Shown piece by piece: positions 7,295-11,290 of a stretch of 11,290 nt of DNA. The stretch spans positions 1 through 11,290 of the forward strand of contig VXNE01000676.1 in NCBI GenBank assembly GCA_009840715.1, given 5' to 3'. Every line of letters begins with the position of its first letter. Position 1 is the stretch's first letter. The position numbers and the translations under genes are program-made. The DNA comes from Gammaproteobacteria bacterium (lineage in GTDB: Bacteria > Pseudomonadota > Gammaproteobacteria > Pseudomonadales > Azotimanducaceae). A model generated the notes under the pieces. That model did not search any database. It had not been told where the DNA came from and saw nothing but the letters and a program-made list of their open reading frames with translations.

Positions 7295-7857
7295 GGCTGC
7301 GGGTCCTCCGGTGTGACCGCGGTCACGTAACGTTCCTTCGCGACACGTTCGCTCGGACCTGCGCGGCCTCCGGGCAGGGATGCACCGGACAGCGCATCGC
7401 CGGTCTGCAGCAACGCGACGCCGTCGGGGTGCAGCAGGTGCCGGACGGCTTCCCACGCGGCGGGGGGCTTCGCGAACGCGCGGGCGGTGACGGTGTCGAA
7501 GGGCGTCTCCGGTTGGTACCGGCGGACATCCTCCTCGACGACCGTGGCGTTCTCGAGGCCGAGTTCGATCAGCGCCTGACGCAGGAAGCGGGCCTTGGTG
7601 GCGCTGCGGTCGATGAGGGTGACCGACCAGGAACCGTCCACGATCGCGAGCGGGATCCCCGGAAAGCCCGCGCCGGACCCCGCATCGGCGATGCGCGGCC
7701 CGCGCACGCGGGATACGAGCGTCAGGCTGTCCTGGATGTGTTTCGCCTCCAGGTGCCGGATGTCGTGCCGGCTGACGAGGTTGTAGACCCGGTTCCAGCG
7801 GCGCAGGAGGTCGCCGAACGCGTCGAGGCGTGCGCGTGCGTCGGCGTCGACCTTCAC
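7291..7857 (-). CDS. rsmG: 16S rRNA (guanine527-N7)-methyltransferase RsmG (GTG start)
   Basis: SAM-dependent enzyme that methylates N7 of G527 in the 530 loop of 16S rRNA; in other bacteria its loss gives low-level streptomycin resistance. The start is GTG at 7857-7855, overlapping the mnmG stop as GTGA, and gives 188 residues, about 20 fewer than E. coli (207). RWNRVYNLVSRHD (19-31) matches the family N-terminal helix. The SAM-binding loop IADAGSGAGFPGIP is at 56-69, and VTARAFA (123-129) is the second conserved strand. Compared with E. coli it lacks part of the first helix, and its C-terminus is divergent and proline-rich (TPEDPQP). The open frame extends upstream to 8199, but only antisense-like sequence over mnmG lies there. 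Confidence 0.93.
   Translation of the reverse strand: MKVDADARARLDAFGDLLRRWNRVYNLVSRHDIRHLEAKHIQDSLTLVSRVRGPRIADAGSGAGFPGIPLAIVDGSWSVTLIDRSATKARFLRQALIELGLENATVVEEDVRRYQPETPFDTVTARAFAKPPAAWEAVRHLLHPDGVALLQTGDALSGASLPGGRAGPSERVAKERYVTAVTPEDPQP
7305..7309 (-). promoter_or_regulatory. Ribosome binding site of parA inside the end of rsmG
   Basis: GGAGG on the minus strand lies ten bases before the parA ATG, within the codons for the last residues of RsmG. It supports the 257-residue ParA over the longer open frame. Confidence 0.6.
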
Positions 7858-9761
7858 GCGGATCGTTCCAGGACCTCCGTCCGGGTGCTTTCGACGTGGC
7901 GCCGGGCCACGATCCTGAGCAGCGAGAGCGCCGCCGGGGTGACCCCCGGAATGCGTGCCGCGCGCTCGAGCGTCGCCGGCCGGGCCGCGGCGAGCTTGCC
8001 CTTGAGTTCGTTCGAGAGCCCGGAGATGCCGTCGTAGTCCAGGTCGGCCGGGAGCGTGACCTCTTCGCGCGCCTTCGCCTTCGCGATCTCCTCGTCCTGG
8101 CGACGGATGTAGCCGTCGTACTTGGCCTGGATCTCGACCTGTTCGATAGCGTCCGCGGGGAAGGCCCCGAGGCCCGGCACTACGGCCGCGATGTCGCAAG
8201 CCCGGACGCGCGGGCGTTTCAGGAACTCGAGCAGGGTCGACTCCTTCGAGACGGACTCGCCGCAGCGCGTCGCGAGAGCCGCCGCGGTGTCGCTGCCCGG
8301 TGCGACCCGTTGCGTTTCGAGGAACGCGGTCGCCGCTCGGATCGACTCGCGCCGCGCCTCGAACGTCCGCCAGCGGCGGTCGTCCACCAGGCCCATGTCG
8401 CGGCCGACGGGCGTCAGCCGGAGGTCGGCGTTGTCCTGCCGCAGGCGCAGGCGGTACTCCGCGCGGCTGGTGAACATGCGGTAGGGCTCGTTCGTGCCCA
8501 GGTTCACGAGATCGTCCACGAGGACGCCGATGTAGGCCTCGTGGCGTCCGGGCACCCAGGGTTCCTGGCCGGCAACCTGGCGCGACGCGTTGATCCCGGC
8601 GAGCAGTCCCTGCGCGGCGGCTTCCTCGTAACCGGTGGTGCCGTTGATCTGCCCGGCGAAGAAGAGATGCGCGACCGTGCGGGTCTCGAGCGAATGGTGC
8701 AGGCCCCGCGGGTCGAAGAAGTCGTACTCGATGGCGTAGCCGGGCCGTGTGATGTGCGCGCGCTCGAACCCTTCGATGCTGCGCACCAAGGCGACCTGCA
8801 CGTCGAAGGGCAGGCTGGTGGAGATGCCATTCGGGTAGAGCTCGTTCGTGTCGAGGCCTTCGGGCTCGACGAAGATGCGGTGCTCGGTCCGGTCCGCGAA
8901 GCGCACCACCTTGTCCTCGATGGACGGGCAGTAGCGCGGCCCGACGCCCTCGATCACGCCGGTGTACATCGGGGAGCGGTCGAGGCCCGTGCGGATGATC
9001 CGGTGGGTGTTCTCGTTGGTGGCCGCGACGTGGCAGGGGAGCTGGCGCGGGTGGTCGTCCGCGTTCGAGAGGAACGACATCACCGGGCGCGGTTCGTCGC
9101 CGTGCTGCACTTCGAGCCGCTCGAAATCCACGGTGTCTCCGGCGATGCGCGGCGGTGTGCCGGTCTTCAGCCGGTCGACCGGGAACGGCATCGCCCGCAG
9201 GCGTTCCGCCAGGGCGTTGGACGGCGCGTCGCCCGCCCGTCCGCCAGGCTTGTTCTCGAGGCCGACGTGGATCCGCCCGCCGAGGAACGTGCCGGTGGTC
9301 AGGACGACGCTACGGGCCGGGAAGAAGAGGCCCATGTCCGTGTGCACGCCGACGGCCCGGCCGTCCTCGATCTCGATGTCCACCACCGACTGCTGGAAGA
9401 TCGCCAGGTTCGGCGCGCGTTCGAGCATGCCGCGGATCGCGCCGCGGTAGAGGACGCGGTCCGCCTGAGCCCGTGTCGCGCGCACAGCGGGGCCCTTGCT
9501 CGCGTTCAGCGTGCGGAACTGGATGCCGGCGGCGTCCGCGGCCAGGCCCATCGCTCCGCCCAGGGCGTCGATCTCGCGGACCAGGTGGCTCTTGCCGATG
9601 CCGCCGACGGCGGGGTTGCAGGACATCTGCCCGAGGGTCTCGATGTTCTGCGTCAGGAGCAGGGTAGACGCGCCCATGCGGGCGGCCGCGAGCGCCGCTT
9701 CGGTGCCTGCGTGGCCGCCGCCGATCACGACGACGTCGTGGATGTTCTCGGAGCGCGTCAT
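7854..9761 (-). CDS. mnmG: tRNA U34 5-carboxymethylaminomethyl modification protein MnmG (GidA)
   Basis: FAD enzyme that, with MnmE, uses methylene-tetrahydrofolate to build the cmnm5 group on U34 of tRNAs reading split codon boxes. The start is ATG 9761-9759 (MTRSENIHDVVVIGGGHAGT), giving 635 residues (E. coli 629). The FAD dinucleotide motif GGGHAGTEA is at 14-22, MSCNPAVGGIGK at 46-57, GPRYCPSIEDK at 274-284 with the conserved cysteine C278, and AGQINGTTGYEEAAAQG at 369-385. The C-terminal helical domain that binds MnmE and tRNA is intact. An open frame 26 codons upstream (9839) would run back across the mnmE stop and does not resemble the family. The gap to mnmE is 40 bp. Confidence 0.98.
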   Translation of the reverse strand: MTRSENIHDVVVIGGGHAGTEAALAAARMGASTLLLTQNIETLGQMSCNPAVGGIGKSHLVREIDALGGAMGLAADAAGIQFRTLNASKGPAVRATRAQADRVLYRGAIRGMLERAPNLAIFQQSVVDIEIEDGRAVGVHTDMGLFFPARSVVLTTGTFLGGRIHVGLENKPGGRAGDAPSNALAERLRAMPFPVDRLKTGTPPRIAGDTVDFERLEVQHGDEPRPVMSFLSNADDHPRQLPCHVAATNENTHRIIRTGLDRSPMYTGVIEGVGPRYCPSIEDKVVRFADRTEHRIFVEPEGLDTNELYPNGISTSLPFDVQVALVRSIEGFERAHITRPGYAIEYDFFDPRGLHHSLETRTVAHLFFAGQINGTTGYEEAAAQGLLAGINASRQVAGQEPWVPGRHEAYIGVLVDDLVNLGTNEPYRMFTSRAEYRLRLRQDNADLRLTPVGRDMGLVDDRRWRTFEARRESIRAATAFLETQRVAPGSDTAAALATRCGESVSKESTLLEFLKRPRVRACDIAAVVPGLGAFPADAIEQVEIQAKYDGYIRRQDEEIAKAKAREEVTLPADLDYDGISGLSNELKGKLAAARPATLERAARIPGVTPAALSLLRIVARRHVESTRTEVLERSA

Positions 9762-9801
9762 TGCCGTGGCCTCAGGGGCCGCCCGGTTTGGGGTGCGTAG
9801 C

Positions 9802-11124
9802 TTATTTGCCGATGCAGAAACTGGCAAAGATTTCGCCAAGGAGATCGTCGGTCGATGTCTCCCCCACGATCGTCCCCAGGTGCTCGTGCGCGGTGCGCAG
9901 TTCCTCCGCGAGGAGTTCGCCCTCGCCCTCGTCCAGGCGGCTCACCGCGGCGTCGAGCGCTTTGCCGGCCGCGTCGAGGGCGTCGAGATGCCGTTGCCGC
10001 GCCGTGAAGGCGCCTTCGCCGCTTCGAAAGCCGGCCAGGCGCTTCAGCTCCGCGACCAGGTCTTCGAAACCGTCCCCCGTCAGCGCGCACACGCGCACGA
10101 TGCCCGCGTCGACACGGCCCGGCTCGCAGCCGCTCAGGTCCGTCTTGTTCCGGACGAGGAGCGTCGAGTCGGTCCGTTCCGGCGCCGCGTCGTCCGCGCA
10201 GAGGTCTTCCACTACCTCGACGACGATGTCCGCCTGCGCCATCGCGCGGCGCGTCCGGTCGACACCCTCGGCCTCGACCGGATCCTCCGTGTCGCGGAGC
10301 CCCGCGGTGTCGATGACCCGCACGGGCAGTCCGTCCAGGTCGAAATCCGCGGTGAGGGTGTCCCGGGTCGTGCCGGGGATCGCGGTGACGATCGCCCGTT
10401 CGTCGCCTGACAACCTGTTGAATATGCTGGACTTTCCAACATTGGGGGCCCCGACGAAGACGACGCTCGCGCCGTCGTTGAGCAGTGCGCCCTGGGCGGC
10501 GTCCGAGCGTAGCGCCGCCAGCCCGTCGCGGATGGCCTCGAGCCGGTCGCCGATGTCCGATTCCGCCAGGAAGTCGATCTCCTCGTCGGCGAAATCGATG
10601 GCCGCCTCGCAGTAGACGCGCAGGGCCAGCACCTGCCGGTCGAGGGCGTGCACCTGCTCGGAGAACGCGCCGCTCAGCGACCGCACCGCACCCAGCGCCG
10701 CCTGGCGGGTCGCGCTGTTGACGAGGTCGAGGATGGCTTCCGCCTGCACGAGGTCGATGCGGCCGTTCACGAAGGCACGCTCGGAGAACTCGCCGGGGTT
10801 CGCTCGCCGGGCGCCCAGCTCGAGGACGCGCGACAGCACGAGATCGAGCACGCCCGGTCCGCCGTGGCCCTGCAGTTCCAGGATGTCCTCGCCGGTGAAG
10901 GAATGTGGGCCCTCGAAGTAGAGCGCGAGGCCCCGGTCCAGGGTTTCGTCGCCGGCATTCCGGAAGTCGACGAACTCTGCCTGCCGCGGTGTGAGCTTTT
11001 TCCCTACGACCTGTTGCGCGATGTCGGCTGACGCGGGACCCGAGATCCGGACAATGCCAACGCCGCCGCGGCCAGGCGCCGTCGCGACCGCCGCGATGGT
11101 GTCGCCGCTTCCACTCCGGGTCAT
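9802..11124 (-). CDS. mnmE: tRNA U34 modification GTPase MnmE (TrmE)
   Basis: Dimeric GTPase partner of MnmG, activated by GTP hydrolysis through G-domain dimerisation. It has 440 residues (E. coli 454). The N-terminal tetrahydrofolate-binding domain (about 1-115) starts with DTIAAVATAPGRGGVGIVRI. The G domain is inserted in the helical domain: G1 GAPNVGKS 225-232, G2 GTTRD 251-255, G3 DTAG 272-275, G4 NKTD 326-329. The C-terminal FCIGK carries the invariant cysteine C437 four residues from the end. All catalytic elements are present. The start is ATG 11124-11122 with only a weak upstream purine stretch. It follows yidC by 82 bp, which include tandem repeats. Confidence 0.98.
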   Translation of the reverse strand: MTRSGSGDTIAAVATAPGRGGVGIVRISGPASADIAQQVVGKKLTPRQAEFVDFRNAGDETLDRGLALYFEGPHSFTGEDILELQGHGGPGVLDLVLSRVLELGARRANPGEFSERAFVNGRIDLVQAEAILDLVNSATRQAALGAVRSLSGAFSEQVHALDRQVLALRVYCEAAIDFADEEIDFLAESDIGDRLEAIRDGLAALRSDAAQGALLNDGASVVFVGAPNVGKSSIFNRLSGDERAIVTAIPGTTRDTLTADFDLDGLPVRVIDTAGLRDTEDPVEAEGVDRTRRAMAQADIVVEVVEDLCADDAAPERTDSTLLVRNKTDLSGCEPGRVDAGIVRVCALTGDGFEDLVAELKRLAGFRSGEGAFTARQRHLDALDAAGKALDAAVSRLDEGEGELLAEELRTAHEHLGTIVGETSTDDLLGEIFASFCIGK

Positions 11125-11184
11125 GGTGTTGCTGACGGCGTGCCGACGCGTTCGCCCAGCCGAGTCAAGCCGGGCGCTAGGCCG

Positions 11185-11214
11185 GGCCGCGTCAGGCCTG
11201 GCCGCGTCAGGCCT
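11185..11214. repeat. Perfect 15-bp tandem duplication across the yidC stop codon
   Basis: GGCCGCGTCAGGCCT occurs twice back to back (11185-11199 and 11200-11214). On the minus strand the copy nearer yidC contains the TGA stop (11209-11207), and the second copy repeats the TGA in frame (11194-11192). Degenerate related units seem to continue toward mnmE (11158-11184). This is a small minisatellite in the yidC-mnmE gap. Confidence 0.8.
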
Positions 11215-11290
11215 TGGCGGCGCCCGCGTCGGCCTGTTCGATGCGGTAGGTGATGTACCACTGCTGCGCCATGGACAGCAGGTTGTTGAC
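11207..11290 (-). CDS. yidC: Membrane protein insertase YidC, C-terminal 27 residues only
   Basis: The visible end reads VNNLLSMAQQWYITYRIEQA followed by DAGAAKA and TGA. The N(N/x)LLSxxQQWxI pattern is the last membrane helix of the YidC/Oxa1 insertase, and the position directly upstream of mnmE is the standard proteobacterial place for yidC. YidC inserts membrane proteins, including AtpE and AtpB, into the inner membrane. The bulk of the gene lies outside the window, so its integrity cannot be judged. Confidence 0.9.
   Translation of the reverse strand, partial: VNNLLSMAQQWYITYRIEQADAGAAKA

Noticed and set aside
7294..7456. N-terminal extension of the ParA frame
   Set aside because: Arginine-rich, overlaps rsmG, and the family start (M, basic residues, then a strand into KGGVGKTT) matches the ATG at 7294 with its GGAGG site.
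7830..9800. 656-codon plus-strand open frame antisense to mnmG
   Set aside because: Same GC artefact; composition is skewed and mnmG on the minus strand accounts for the conservation.
9762..9801. GGCC...GGCC short inverted repeat in the mnmE-mnmG gap as a terminator
   Set aside because: The stem is only about four pairs, has no T-tract, and the downstream gene is co-directional and functionally partnered.

Overview
The window is a GC-rich bacterial chromosome segment. Every well-supported gene lies on the minus strand. Read in transcription order (right to left) it runs: end of yidC, mnmE, mnmG, rsmG, parA, parB, a short non-conserved interval, atpI, atpB, atpE, atpF, atpH, atpA, atpG. This order is the classic origin-proximal neighbourhood of Gammaproteobacteria such as Pseudomonas, and is partly shared with Betaproteobacteria. 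The single atpF gene (no b/b' pair), an atpI gene and the alpha, a and c subunit sequences all fit a proteobacterial F1Fo ATP synthase. I infer a high-GC, probably uncultivated gammaproteobacterium; the exact lineage cannot be read from the window.

Right block (about 5660-11290). The last 27 codons of the membrane insertase YidC are followed by MnmE and MnmG, the two partners that modify the tRNA wobble uridine U34. RsmG (16S rRNA G527 methyltransferase) and the chromosome partition proteins ParA and ParB follow. The mnmG-rsmG, rsmG-parA and parA-parB junctions each overlap by four bases (GTGA, ATGA, TTGA), so these four genes look translationally coupled. A 15-bp tandem duplication covers the yidC stop codon.

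Middle interval (5170-5660). This is the only part that does not follow the conserved layout. It holds a small minus-strand ORF for a protein with one predicted membrane helix and a coiled coil, and a plus-strand remnant of the last ~55 residues of an enoyl-CoA hydratase/isomerase family protein. It also holds a four-tract G-quadruplex motif just upstream of atpI, and a perfect TATAAT hexamer overlapping the predicted atpI start codon. It looks like a small insertion or recombination scar between the partition genes and the ATP synthase operon.

Left block (1-5169). atpI, atpB (a), atpE (c), atpF (b), atpH (delta), atpA (alpha) and atpG (gamma) form a tight operon with gaps of 10-45 bp. atpD and atpC are expected just beyond position 1. 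An 8-bp perfect inverted repeat sits between atpI and atpB. atpG has an oddity: at the point where gamma subunits normally stop, the coding strand has nine consecutive G, and the frame then stays open to the window edge.

This is essentially housekeeping DNA. I found no convincing new multi-gene system. The parB-atpI interval and the end of atpG are the places worth a second look.
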